Below are positions 23,285 to 31,448 of a DNA stretch of 45,089 nt, piece after piece; the first letter of the stretch is position 1; the number at the start of each line of letters is the position of its first letter. A program made the position numbers and the translations under genes. The notes under the pieces are model-generated. The model did not search any database. It saw nothing but the letters and a program-made list of their open reading frames with translations, and was not told where the DNA came from. The stretch covers positions 1 through 45,089 of the forward strand of contig CAJTNR010000016.1 in assembly GCA_910577635.1 (NCBI GenBank). The letters run 5' to 3'. This DNA is from an uncultured Vampirovibrio sp. Lineage in GTDB: Bacteria; Cyanobacteriota; Vampirovibrionia; Gastranaerophilales; Gastranaerophilaceae.

Positions 23285-24781
23285 ATGAAAAAAGCTTTTT
23301 CTTTAGTTGAGCTTCTAGTTAGCTTGATTACAATTTCAGTTATACTTGCATCCTTAGCTCCTGTTATTACACACAAGCTAAAACAAAACAGAATTACAGT
23401 CGGATTCAAGGGAGAAAATGTTACAAACGATTGCAGCCCTCCTTTTGGATCTGATTGTCAGCTTTGCAATAAAAACAAGTGTTTAATTTGTCCATTGTCT
23501 TGTTCTGATGGAAAATATCTTGATAAAGACAATTGCCAATGTCTCAGCTGCCCTAATAATTGTAAAAAATGCGATGAAACAGGCTGCAGACAATGTAATT
23601 CAGGTTATAAAAAACAGGGAAATACTTGTACTGCCTGTCCTGCAGGGTATTGGGGTGAAAACTGCGTTAATCAATGCCCCAAAGGAACGATGGCAAATGC
23701 GCCAATCGCTGCAACAGGATGTATTGATTGCACGGGAAATCAGTTTCAAGACCAAGTCGGTCAAATTGCTTGCAAAAATTGTTCTGGTTTTGTAGGTGAT
23801 AATAATACTAAATGTACAACTTGCAGCCCCGGGACTTATTGGAATGGAAGCTCTTGCCAAAATTGCTCCGCAGGGACTTTTTCAAATACAACAAATGCTA
23901 CAAGATGTCAATATTGTAATAGGGGGTTTTATCAGGATGAAGATGGAAAAGATAAATGCAAGGAATGTTTAGCAGGAACATACAGCAGAGGTTCTGGAGC
24001 TGTAACCAGCTGTACAACTTGCCCTCCCGGTAGTTTTTCAGATAAAAACGGGGCAACAGGTTGCACTAATTGCTCTGGTTTCGGATCAAACTATTATCAG
24101 TCTGAATATGGACAAACAAAGTGTGAATTGTGTAATGGACTTGTTAAATTCTCAGAAACAGCTTGTGAACCTTGTAGTATTTATTACGGTGAAGACTGTA
24201 TTTCTTGTACTTTAACTCAATGTACGAAAATTAAAAATTGCAAACAACTTAGTCAAAACGGAAAAAAGTGCCTTGAATGTGAATTTGGATATGAATTTTC
24301 AGAAGTTAATGATAGAAGAATTTGTAAATTGCCTAATGATCGACACTGTATAGAAAAAGATGATAAAGGTTTCTGCACTAAATGTGCAACCGGCTATAAT
24401 TTAGTAGCCAGCGAGAAAAAGCTTTCTTGTAATTCCGTACAAAATTATTGCAATAAAAATTGCAAGATAGTGGGTGGAACCACAACTTGCAATGGATCGA
24501 GCGGTGGAACGATGATTTGTTCAACAGAAGGAGGAGAAAAAGTTTGTCAAAAATTTGAAGGAACAGTAACAAAACACATTGCCATTTATCCTTTTCTAAG
24601 ATGCATACACGAAAGTTTAAACACTTCTTGTTCTCAAAAATTGTCAAATTTCCTTAATAATAACAGCGAAGGAAATATCCTTACCAATGTCACAGAACTG
24701 GAAAATTGTACAGACAATATGATTGACAATTATCCAGATGTGATCCCCGGTGAACATCCTTATATAAAACCTTCACCATAA
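23285..24781 (+). CDS. Prepilin-like protein with extended EGF/TNFR-like Cys-rich repeats
   Basis: 498 residues. The prepilin leader MKKA/FSLVELLVSLITIS (Ala rather than Gly at -1, Glu at +5) and the pilin helix THKLKQNR are nearly identical to those of 19441-20748. After this comes about 350 residues of Cys-rich repeats such as CPAGYWGENC, CSPGTYWNGSSCQNC, CSAGTFSNTTNATRCQYC and CPPGSFSDKNGATGC. These resemble ephrin-receptor-like/GCC2_GCC3 repeats of eukaryotic surface proteins. A less repetitive tail ends in Pro-rich sequence without the lectin-like region of its paralogue. Expected at the cell surface, with many disulfides. Divergent from the XRE gene 22833-23111. Confidence 0.8.
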   Translation: MKKAFSLVELLVSLITISVILASLAPVITHKLKQNRITVGFKGENVTNDCSPPFGSDCQLCNKNKCLICPLSCSDGKYLDKDNCQCLSCPNNCKKCDETGCRQCNSGYKKQGNTCTACPAGYWGENCVNQCPKGTMANAPIAATGCIDCTGNQFQDQVGQIACKNCSGFVGDNNTKCTTCSPGTYWNGSSCQNCSAGTFSNTTNATRCQYCNRGFYQDEDGKDKCKECLAGTYSRGSGAVTSCTTCPPGSFSDKNGATGCTNCSGFGSNYYQSEYGQTKCELCNGLVKFSETACEPCSIYYGEDCISCTLTQCTKIKNCKQLSQNGKKCLECEFGYEFSEVNDRRICKLPNDRHCIEKDDKGFCTKCATGYNLVASEKKLSCNSVQNYCNKNCKIVGGTTTCNGSSGGTMICSTEGGEKVCQKFEGTVTKHIAIYPFLRCIHESLNTSCSQKLSNFLNNNSEGNILTNVTELENCTDNMIDNYPDVIPGEHPYIKPSP

Positions 24782-24793
24782 TTTTTCTTATAT

Positions 24794-24811
24794 TATTTTG
24801 TGTTTTGGTAT
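24794..24811. repeat. Conserved 3' flank of Cys-rich prepilin genes, copy 2
   Basis: TATTTTGTGTTTTGGTAT, 12 nt after the stop codon of 23285-24781, identical to the minus-strand 19409-19426 copy and likewise followed by a terminator. Confidence 0.85.
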
Positions 24812-24850
24812 GAGGACTAAGGTTTTTATAAACCTTGAGCCCTCTTTTTT
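24812..24850 (+). terminator. Terminator of the 23285-24781 prepilin gene
   Basis: GAGGACTAAGGTTT pairs imperfectly with AAACCTTGAGCCCTC around a short AT loop, followed by six or more Ts. The T run overlaps the stop region of the convergent MCE gene. Confidence 0.8.
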
Positions 24851-25644
24851 TACTCAATTACCTGGCCAAAAAACAGCCTCAGTCCTCCTGCTTTTTTTCT
24901 AAGTGTTTTTCTAACCCCGCAGGAAATAACATTAAGATTATCCATTAATCCTTGTGTACTTGTGAGCGTATCAGGGGTTGTTTCAAGAGCAAGATTCATA
25001 TTATTAAAAGAAGAATCAATATTAGACATTACATTGTTAAGTTTAGCTGAATCAATAGAATTATCAATTTTTGTTGAAATATTCCTAAACCCTTTAGTGG
25101 TTGAGTATAAATTTGGTTTATTTTGAAGCAGAATCCCGTTTATAATACTAAACATCTCGTTTAATCCCTGCATAGCATAGCTTAAGGATTCAACGCTTGA
25201 TGCTATATTTTGTTTTAAGTTTTCAATATCTTCAGGATGCTGGTTTTTCATTACAGTTTCAATATCAACTGTTGCAATACCCTTTAATATTGCTCCGCTT
25301 TTAATGATTGTACTTGAAGGTTCTTTAGGGTAAATCAGCTCTAAAAAATCTCTTTCTTTGTTGTTTGTTTTTTCTTTTTTCAAAAAAACTTCGCAGTTAA
25401 TAGGCAAAAGAAGTTTTTTAGGATACAAGACAATCTTCATTAAAGTATGGTCATAAGAATCGCTATGATGGATTTCTTTTGCTCTTCCTATAACAATTCC
25501 TTTATAGTAAACGTTTAATCGGTTGTGAATCGGTCTTAGTTCATCAAATTTTGCTTCAATATAAGTATAAGTTGTTAGTTTATAAATATATAAAGCTAAA
25601 AGAAGTATAAGTATTGGAACTATAATTAGAATGTATTTTTTCAT
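24850..25644 (-). CDS. MCE/MlaD-family lipid-transport protein
   Basis: 264 residues with one N-terminal membrane helix (about 4-23) followed by an MCE domain (about 28-115: EAKFDELRPIHNRLNVYYKG, then IVIGRAKEI). A long helical region after it contains NLKQNIASS and repeated Asn/Ser-rich heptads. MCE proteins form hexameric periplasmic tubes that move phospholipids between inner and outer membranes together with an ABC transporter (Mla type). No MlaE or MlaF partner is adjacent. Its presence argues for a two-membrane envelope. The gene appears monocistronic, 50 nt downstream of no other minus gene stop than none, and converges on the Cys-rich prepilin gene. Confidence 0.82.
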   Translation of the reverse strand: MKKYILIIVPILILLLALYIYKLTTYTYIEAKFDELRPIHNRLNVYYKGIVIGRAKEIHHSDSYDHTLMKIVLYPKKLLLPINCEVFLKKEKTNNKERDFLELIYPKEPSSTIIKSGAILKGIATVDIETVMKNQHPEDIENLKQNIASSVESLSYAMQGLNEMFSIINGILLQNKPNLYSTTKGFRNISTKIDNSIDSAKLNNVMSNIDSSFNNMNLALETTPDTLTSTQGLMDNLNVISCGVRKTLRKKAGGLRLFFGQVIE

Positions 25645-25693
25645 AATTCTAACTTTAGTTCTTATTATAAATTTAATTAATTAGATAAATAAG

Positions 25694-26956
25694 CTAATTC
25701 AGTTGATTAATGAGCTCTAAAAATTCAGGAAAAGATGTATTAATACAGTCAAAACCCTCAATTTCCATTGGTTTTTTGTTTATTAAGGATAAAATATAAT
25801 AACTCATTGCAAGCCTGTGGTCAAGGTGGGTTTTTGCTGTTATTGAACAGTTAAAGTCTTTTTTTCCTTCAATTATAAAACCGTCTTTTTTTTCTTCAAT
25901 ATTAACCCCTAATTGTTTAAAGGTTTCAACAATAGTTTTAATTCTGTCTGATTCCTTGTTTCTTAAGTCTTGTGCGTCTTGAACCCTGCTAATTCCATTT
26001 GCTTGGGTCATTAAAACAGCCAGAATCGGGATTTCATCAATTAATCTTGGAATTATATCCCCTTTAATTACAAAAGGCTTAATATTATCACTATAGTTAA
26101 CCTCAATATCTGCAACAGGTTCATTTGAAACTAACCTTTGATTGTGAATCTTATAATCAATTCCAGCATTAGAAAAAATTTCAATAATTCCATCTCTTGT
26201 AGGGTTTATCCCGACATTCTTAACAAGAATACTTGAGTTTGGTATAATTGCAGCTGCAACTAAGAAAAACGCTGCAGAGGAAATATCTCCCGGGATTTCA
26301 ATCGGTTTAGGAGTGAGCTTCGAGCTTTTAATTGCTGATAAAAACCCGTTTTGCGTTTTTTTTGTTTCAATATCCGCTTCTAAGTATTTAAGAAGAATTT
26401 CAGAATGATTTCTTGATAAAACAGGCTCAATTACTCTAGTTTCACCGCTTGCGCCTAATCCTGCAAGCAATAAACAGCTTTTTACCTGCGCTGAGGCAAT
26501 AGGACTATTATAGGTAATTCCTTTTAAGTCTGCTCCTGTAATTTCAAGCGGAAGTTTATTGTCATTGGAGTTAATTTTTGCTCCCATTAGCTTTAGAGGT
26601 TCAATAACTCTTGCCATAGGTCTTTTAGATAAACTTTTATCACCAACAAGCACCACTTGAAGATTAGAAGAAGCAAAAACACCAGATAAGAGTCTTGCTG
26701 TGGTTCCTGAGTTGCCGCAATCGAGTTCAATTTTTTTATTACAAGATAATCCCTTGGAACTATCAAGAATTAAGTGTTTTTTTGATAAAAACTTAAATTC
26801 AACCCCTAAGTTTTTTAGGATTTGAACAGTACTAAGACAATCAGCACCTAAGGAAAGATTCTTAATTTCAATTTTATTATTAGTTAGAGCACCGAAAATT
26901 AAGCTTCTATGACTGATTGATTTATCCGCAGGAATTGTAATTGTTCCTTTAAGCAT
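25694..26956 (-). CDS. aroA: 3-phosphoshikimate 1-carboxyvinyltransferase (EPSP synthase)
   Basis: Transfers enolpyruvate from PEP to shikimate 3-phosphate in the aromatic pathway. The 420-residue protein is full length: the shikimate/PEP-binding start PADKSISHRSLIFGAL (9-24), GNSGTTARLLSG (about 81-92), DISSAAFFL, and the catalytic RNKESDRI and DHRLAMSY segments in the C-terminal half. Its start overlaps speE by 8 nt, indicating coupled translation. With pheA it is the second aromatic-pathway gene in the window. Confidence 0.96.
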   Translation of the reverse strand: MLKGTITIPADKSISHRSLIFGALTNNKIEIKNLSLGADCLSTVQILKNLGVEFKFLSKKHLILDSSKGLSCNKKIELDCGNSGTTARLLSGVFASSNLQVVLVGDKSLSKRPMARVIEPLKLMGAKINSNDNKLPLEITGADLKGITYNSPIASAQVKSCLLLAGLGASGETRVIEPVLSRNHSEILLKYLEADIETKKTQNGFLSAIKSSKLTPKPIEIPGDISSAAFFLVAAAIIPNSSILVKNVGINPTRDGIIEIFSNAGIDYKIHNQRLVSNEPVADIEVNYSDNIKPFVIKGDIIPRLIDEIPILAVLMTQANGISRVQDAQDLRNKESDRIKTIVETFKQLGVNIEEKKDGFIIEGKKDFNCSITAKTHLDHRLAMSYYILSLINKKPMEIEGFDCINTSFPEFLELINQLN

Positions 26957-27797
26957 TAGTTAGTTCCTTAACAAAATTAGGAACTTTAAAAACTGCTTCG
27001 TGGAGTTCTAAATTGTATAGTTTGCAAGTTTTTTCAATTTTTCTTGCTCGTTTAATATCAATTGTTTTAATAGTGGGAACTTCGATATCCTCAGAGCAAA
27101 AACCCCAGGACCAGTATCCGCCGGGATATGTAGGCATTGGACCTGTGTAGGGCGCAACGATTTTAAATACTTTTCTTAAAAGCTGATATGTTTTTTTCAT
27201 ATTTTCACTCTGCGCAAAAGGTCCTTCTGTCTGAGGAACAACAATTCCTCCTTTTTTTAGAGCTTTTTTAACATTATTGTAAAAATTTTCATTAAACAAT
27301 CCAACCCCAGGTCCAATAGGATCTGTTGAATCGATTAAAATAACATCATAAACATTTTTTTTGTCTTTAATAAAATCAATTGCATCCTCTACTAAAACCC
27401 TGACTTTGGGATTGTCAAGTTCAAGCGCAACTTTAGGGAAATATTTTTTTGATGCTTCAATAACAAGCTCGTCAATCTCAACCAAATCAACCCTTTCAAC
27501 TGATTCGTGTTTTAAAATTTCTCTTACTGTTCCGCCGTCTCCTCCTCCTATAACCAAAACGGTTTTAGGATTTTTGTGGGTTATAAGGGGAATATGGGCA
27601 ATCATCTCATGGTAGAAAAATTCATCTTTTTCTGTTACCATCATAAGCCCGTCAAGCGTAAGGATATTTCCAAAAGCACGGGAGTGAAAAACATCTACAA
27701 CTTGATAAGGAGAAGTTTTATGATACAAATTTTCGTCCTTTTCAATTGCAATTCCAAATCCTTCGGGTGTAATTTCGTGATACAAGCTCTTTTCCAT
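26949..27797 (-). CDS. speE: Spermidine synthase (polyamine aminopropyltransferase)
   Basis: Adds an aminopropyl group from decarboxylated S-adenosylmethionine to putrescine. The 282-residue protein shows the N-terminal strand domain (YQVVDVF), the nucleotide-binding VIGGGDGGTVREIL (about 82-95), VEID, the catalytic Asp in DSTDPIGPG (155-163) and MPTYPGGYWSWGF. A good AAGGAAG precedes the ATG. It heads the speE-aroA pair. No speD is seen here. Confidence 0.96.
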   Translation of the reverse strand: MEKSLYHEITPEGFGIAIEKDENLYHKTSPYQVVDVFHSRAFGNILTLDGLMMVTEKDEFFYHEMIAHIPLITHKNPKTVLVIGGGDGGTVREILKHESVERVDLVEIDELVIEASKKYFPKVALELDNPKVRVLVEDAIDFIKDKKNVYDVILIDSTDPIGPGVGLFNENFYNNVKKALKKGGIVVPQTEGPFAQSENMKKTYQLLRKVFKIVAPYTGPMPTYPGGYWSWGFCSEDIEVPTIKTIDIKRARKIEKTCKLYNLELHEAVFKVPNFVKELTNA

Positions 27798-27861
27798 TAT
27801 TTTCTTCCTTTAATTATCTTAATCTTATTTTATAATTATACAAAAAAAGTAAATCTTTTGA

Positions 27862-27867
27862 TATAAT
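27862..27867 (+). promoter_or_regulatory. Extended -10 promoter for 27877-29387 operon
   Basis: TGATATAAT, a perfect -10 with an upstream TG, ends 10 nt before the ATG at 27877. There is no Shine-Dalgarno, so the transcript is essentially leaderless. Confidence 0.45.
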
Positions 27868-27876
27868 TATTTTACA

Positions 27877-28182
27877 ATGATTAGTAAAAATAAAATATTT
27901 GATTCATTTGAAGAGTTTATCGCAGTACCCCTGTCGATTCTAAAAAACAGAATTATTCAAATAACTGGTTTTAAATCGGATTTTATTTCCTCAAAATCAA
28001 TTAACATTGAACTAAGTCCTAATTCAGTACAGATTAACTGCATCAATAATGAAGGGGCTTATAATCTTTTAAGCAGTGTGGTTTATAAAAGAAGATTAAA
28101 CAAAAAAAGAGAGCTGGAAAAAGAGATAAAAGAATATGAGAATAAAAAAAGCACGGTTTTTATTGAGCTCGCCAACTCTTAA
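27877..28182 (+). CDS. Hypothetical protein overlapping engB
   Basis: A 101-residue protein: a mixed N-terminal domain (FEEFIAVPLSILKNRIIQIT, then VQINCINNEG) and a Lys/Glu-rich helix (KRELEKEIKEYENKK) at the C-terminus. I do not recognise it. Its last 47 nt overlap the start of engB in another frame, far longer than the usual 1-10 nt. Because the EngB frame starts exactly as its family does, both reading frames seem genuinely used. It leads a three-gene operon. Confidence 0.6.
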   Translation: MISKNKIFDSFEEFIAVPLSILKNRIIQITGFKSDFISSKSINIELSPNSVQINCINNEGAYNLLSSVVYKRRLNKKRELEKEIKEYENKKSTVFIELANS

Positions 28183-28714
28183 ACTTTGTCCCGAGCTAAA
28201 TTATCCTGAATTTGCGCTTCTTGGCAGGTCAAATGTGGGAAAATCTACTTTTATTAATACTTTAGTTAATAATCAAAAATTAGCTAAAACTTCCAATACT
28301 CCAGGCAAAACAAGACTTATCAATTTATTCGAAATTGTTTGTGATACAAAAACCTTTGTTTTAGCGGATTTGCCAGGGTATGGTTATGCTAAGGTTTCAA
28401 AAAACACTCAGGCAGATTGGCAAAAAAACCTTGAAACTTATCTCAAAGGAAGAAAAAACCTCGTTTATACGATTCAGTTTATTGATTCAAGACACGAAAT
28501 TCAAAAAAACGATATTGAAATGCAAAATTGGCTTAAGTATAATAATATCCCCTCTCTTAATATCTTAAGCAAGTGTGATTATATTTCAAGAAGTGAACTT
28601 AGAAAAAAAATTGATACTCTAAAAAAAGAGTTCAAAAACGAAGTTCTGCCATATTCATCCAAAAACAAGGCTTTTAGTGAAGATATACTGAATTGGTTTC
28701 ACAATAATGGCTGA
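28136..28714 (+). CDS. engB: Ribosome-biogenesis GTPase EngB (YsxC/YihA)
   Basis: A small Era-like GTPase needed for 50S subunit assembly. All G motifs are present: G1 GRSNVGKS (30-37), G2 around TPGKTR (55-60), G3 DLPGYG (78-83), G4 SKCD (a TKxD variant) and a G5-like SSKNK. The 192 residues and the start MRIKKARF are normal for the family. It overlaps the upstream ORF by 47 nt and the downstream one by 8 nt, so translation of all three is coupled. Confidence 0.95.
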   Translation: MRIKKARFLLSSPTLKLCPELNYPEFALLGRSNVGKSTFINTLVNNQKLAKTSNTPGKTRLINLFEIVCDTKTFVLADLPGYGYAKVSKNTQADWQKNLETYLKGRKNLVYTIQFIDSRHEIQKNDIEMQNWLKYNNIPSLNILSKCDYISRSELRKKIDTLKKEFKNEVLPYSSKNKAFSEDILNWFHNNG

Positions 28715-29387
28715 TAATTTTGATTTTTTAAAAAAATTTGACAAAAAGCTATATAGCATTATCCTTGATGCACAGAATCTTTTTTGCGATGGATACTTCA
28801 ATCAAAGCGCAGTTAATGTTAGAATTTTTGGCGAAAAACTGGCGCAAAAAATCCTTCCCAATAGCGCCCAATCTACTTTTGATGACACTTTAAATTGTCT
28901 TAAAGATAGAATTAAAACACAAAGAGATAAAGAACTTGTTGAGGATTTGTTTTTTATAAAACAGCAGGGAAATAAAGCTGCCCATGGAGAAACTCTTAGC
29001 TCTCTTGAGGCTTTAGAAACCATTAAAAGGGCTTTTGAAGCTTCAATTAACTATTGCTATTGTAAATCTGGTCAAGAAGAAATTAACAAACTCATATTCG
29101 ATACTGAACTTTTAATCAACAATAAAAAAACAAAAACAATTGAACAAAAACTAATTGATGCAAAAAAAGACAACAAAGAAACCTTGACGATTGATAAAAA
29201 TAAAAAACTTGAAAAGAAAAAAGAAATTAAAGAAAAAATTAAACAGGCAAGGAAAAACTTAAAACAAAACATTAATAAACCCATAAAAACAAAGAAAAGA
29301 GACAACACTCTAAAAAAACGAATACTTTTTATTATTTTTGTTATAGTTTCGATTTTTTTATTATCAAAAATCCTTTTTCCTTTCTAG
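28707..29387 (+). CDS. DUF4145-like, tail-anchored membrane protein
   Basis: 226 residues. The N-terminal ~125 form a helical domain like DUF4145 (FNQSAVNVRIFGEKLAQKIL, FIKQQGNKAAHG, then a basic helix). Such domains occur in restriction and other nucleic-acid-related proteins. A Lys-rich charged linker of about 70 residues follows. The chain ends with one membrane helix (RILFIIFVIVSIFLLSKIL), giving a C-tail anchor. No Sec signal. It overlaps engB by 8 nt. Function unknown. Confidence 0.7.
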   Translation: MADNFDFLKKFDKKLYSIILDAQNLFCDGYFNQSAVNVRIFGEKLAQKILPNSAQSTFDDTLNCLKDRIKTQRDKELVEDLFFIKQQGNKAAHGETLSSLEALETIKRAFEASINYCYCKSGQEEINKLIFDTELLINNKKTKTIEQKLIDAKKDNKETLTIDKNKKLEKKKEIKEKIKQARKNLKQNINKPIKTKKRDNTLKKRILFIIFVIVSIFLLSKILFPF

Positions 29388-29397
29388 TTTTTTGTGA

Positions 29398-29403
29398 TAT
29401 TCT
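29398..29403 (+). promoter_or_regulatory. Extended -10-like element before HAD gene
   Basis: TGATATTCT (TGn plus TATTCT, 4 of 6) ends 7 nt before the ATG at 29410, the same spacing as pgeF and kdsC, and no Shine-Dalgarno is present. Confidence 0.3.
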
Positions 29404-29409
29404 TTTTAT

Positions 29410-30129
29410 ATGAATGAAGTTTTATTTCTAGATTTTGACGGCGTTTTATTCAACACGATTAAAGAAGTTTATTTAATCAATCGATTCCTTTTTTCATTTG
29501 AAGACTTTTTTGCAAGAATTGATGAGGATAATTTTTATTTCTTTAAAAAACACAAATATCTTGTTTATAATATTTGGATGTTTTATTACTTTAACCCCCT
29601 GTCTTTTAATAACGACAAAGAAATTGAGCAAAAATTTACACAAGCATTGCTAAATCGGGATTTTGATAAAGAAAAAGTTTTTGTTGAAAGTTTTCTTAAA
29701 ACAAGATACTACCTGATTAAGAATCATCCTGATTTTTGGCGCAACCTTGAAGTCCCATATGGCTTTTTCTATGAAATTAAGCAAATATACCAAAAAAAGA
29801 CAGCTAATGTTGTTATTGTTTCGAAAAAAAATAAAGCTTCAATTCTTGAGCGTTTACAAACTTATGGATTGGATTTTGACCCTGATAAGGTTTTTGGGTA
29901 TGAAATTCTTGATAAATATTTATCCAAAGGAGATTTTCTGGAGGAATATTTATACAAAAACAGAATTGAAAGAGCTGTTTTTGTTGATGATAACCTGAAT
30001 AATATAAATAGTGTAAAAAATGAAAATATTAAAAAAATCCTAGCACTTTGGGGCAACACTGGACCGAATGAGAAGGGGTGCAGCGAAAGTGAAGCTATTT
30101 ATGAAATTAGGAAATTTTTCAGTTTATAA
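29410..30129 (+). CDS. HAD-superfamily hydrolase-like protein
   Basis: 239 residues. Motif I is FLDFDGVLFNT (nucleophile Asp in the first 10 residues), motif II VIVSKKN, Lys in a later helix, and motif IV FVDDNLNNINS. A large helical insert (about 25-110, rich in Phe and Tyr) forms a cap. The layout fits a phosphatase or phosphoglycolate-phosphatase-like protein, but the substrate cannot be told. It appears to have its own leaderless promoter 23 nt after the DUF4145-like gene. Confidence 0.8.
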   Translation: MNEVLFLDFDGVLFNTIKEVYLINRFLFSFEDFFARIDEDNFYFFKKHKYLVYNIWMFYYFNPLSFNNDKEIEQKFTQALLNRDFDKEKVFVESFLKTRYYLIKNHPDFWRNLEVPYGFFYEIKQIYQKKTANVVIVSKKNKASILERLQTYGLDFDPDKVFGYEILDKYLSKGDFLEEYLYKNRIERAVFVDDNLNNINSVKNENIKKILALWGNTGPNEKGCSESEAIYEIRKFFSL

Positions 30130-30164
30130 CAAAATATAATCTTTAGGAGTTTTGTAGTAATAAC

Positions 30165-30193
30165 TTGTCTTTTATATAGATAAGTGATATTAT
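30165..30193 (+). promoter_or_regulatory. Promoter of the 30215-30523 gene
   Basis: TTGTCT (30165-30170), a 17-nt spacer and TATTAT (30188-30193) preceded by TGA: a good -35 with an extended -10. The start site would be near 30200, leaving a short leader with GAGAGAG before the ATG. Confidence 0.6.
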
Positions 30194-30214
30194 TCTAAAA
30201 AAAAGAGAGAGAAA

Positions 30215-30523
30215 ATGGTCGATAACAGACCCCTAAGTCCTGTTACAGGTTCATACTTCAAACAAGATAATGCATTGGCTAATAAAATGTCTGATGAAAA
30301 ATACGGTCAAGGCGGGGAATACTATGCAACAGAACAAGAAGTGCAGCAGCAGCAAGAAGAGGTTTTTCAAGATAGATCCGCTCAATTGAGGGCTTCTTTA
30401 AACGGGCTTGCACTTGCTAATGTAGGGATGTTGAAGTTTAAAAAAGTTATTGAAGAAAAAAAAGAAGATAATAAAAGAAAAAAACAAAAAAACCGAAAGC
30501 AAAAAGAAAAAGAAGATGATTAA
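30215..30523 (+). CDS. Hypothetical small charged protein
   Basis: A 102-residue hydrophilic protein. The middle is Gln/Glu-rich (EQEVQQQQEEVFQDRSAQLR), followed by a short hydrophobic patch (LNGLALANVGMLKF), and it ends in a strongly charged Lys/Glu tail (KKQKNRKQKEKEDD) that is probably disordered. No domain or signal is recognised. It is monocistronic, with a clear promoter and a strong terminator (30523-30556), so it is a real and probably well-expressed gene. Confidence 0.7.
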   Translation: MVDNRPLSPVTGSYFKQDNALANKMSDEKYGQGGEYYATEQEVQQQQEEVFQDRSAQLRASLNGLALANVGMLKFKKVIEEKKEDNKRKKQKNRKQKEKEDD

Positions 30524-30556
30524 AAGCCCTTAAGAAAATTCTTAAGGGCTTTGTTT
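30523..30556. terminator. Bidirectional terminator between 30215 gene and fabI
   Basis: AAAGCCCTTAAGAA (30523-30536) pairs perfectly over 14 nt with TTCTTAAGGGCTTT (30539-30552). T-rich flanks serve both strands of this convergent pair. Confidence 0.85.
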
Positions 30557-30570
30557 CATCAAATAAAGCA

Positions 30571-31377
30571 CTAATCAAACTTAATCTGAGCCATCTCATC
30601 TAAGGAAGCAAAAACAGAACTTGCACCGCAGTCAACAAATTGAACTTGCGCTGTAACTCCTGAGGATAGGTCAGATAACAAGTACAATGCTGATTTGCCA
30701 ACTTCTTCAACATGCGGCGGACGTTTTAGAGGTGCTTTTAGTGCATTTGCTTTAAGCATTCTATCAAACCCTCCAATTCCCTTAGCAGCCATTGTTTTAA
30801 TAGGACCAGCAGACAGGCAGTTGCATCTTATGTTGTATTTTCCTAAATCCGCTGCAATAAAGCGCATTGAACTTTCAAGAGCTGCTTTTGCTACACCCAT
30901 TATATTGTAGTTTGCAACAACCTTAGTTGCTCCTAAGTAAGTAAGAGCAAGGATTGAACCTCCGCCTGAAGCTTCCATTTGTTCTTTTGCGTGTTTTGCA
31001 ATTGTAACTAAAGAATAAGCGCTAACATGCATTGCAAGATCCCAGCCTTCTTTTGAAACAGTGTAAAAATCGCCGACTAAATCATCCTTATTAGCAAAAG
31101 CTACAGCATGGACAACAAAATCCAGCTTATCATATATTTTTTTGTATTCACTAAAAACCTTACTAACATCCTCTTCTTTTGTAACATCGCATTCTAAACA
31201 CATTTTTGCATTCATTGATTCAGCGATAGGACGAACCCTTTTTTCCATTGCTTCGTTTGCATAGGTAAAAGCAATTTCAGCTCCCTCTGTATAAAGCTTT
31301 TCAGCAATTGCGTTTGCTATTCCAAATTTATTTGAAACGCCAAAAATTATACCCTTTTTACCATCCATTAAACCCAT
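30571..31377 (-). CDS. fabI: Enoyl-ACP reductase FabI
   Basis: NADH-dependent reductase of the last step in each round of fatty-acid elongation. A 268-residue short-chain-dehydrogenase fold with an N-terminal glycine-rich region typical of FabI (GVSNKFGIANAIAEKL), CDVTKEED, the active-site pair in YNIMGVAKAALE (Tyr-x6-Lys) and GPIKTMAAKGI (the substrate loop). A strong AAGGAGG precedes the ATG. Single-gene transcript. By family, a likely triclosan target. Confidence 0.94.
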   Translation of the reverse strand: MGLMDGKKGIIFGVSNKFGIANAIAEKLYTEGAEIAFTYANEAMEKRVRPIAESMNAKMCLECDVTKEEDVSKVFSEYKKIYDKLDFVVHAVAFANKDDLVGDFYTVSKEGWDLAMHVSAYSLVTIAKHAKEQMEASGGGSILALTYLGATKVVANYNIMGVAKAALESSMRFIAADLGKYNIRCNCLSAGPIKTMAAKGIGGFDRMLKANALKAPLKRPPHVEEVGKSALYLLSDLSSGVTAQVQFVDCGASSVFASLDEMAQIKFD

Positions 31378-31448
31378 AGGTTTCCTCCTTAAAATAATTT
31401 CTATTCTATTATAATATAAAAATTATAAAACGATAGAATTTTTTTTCA

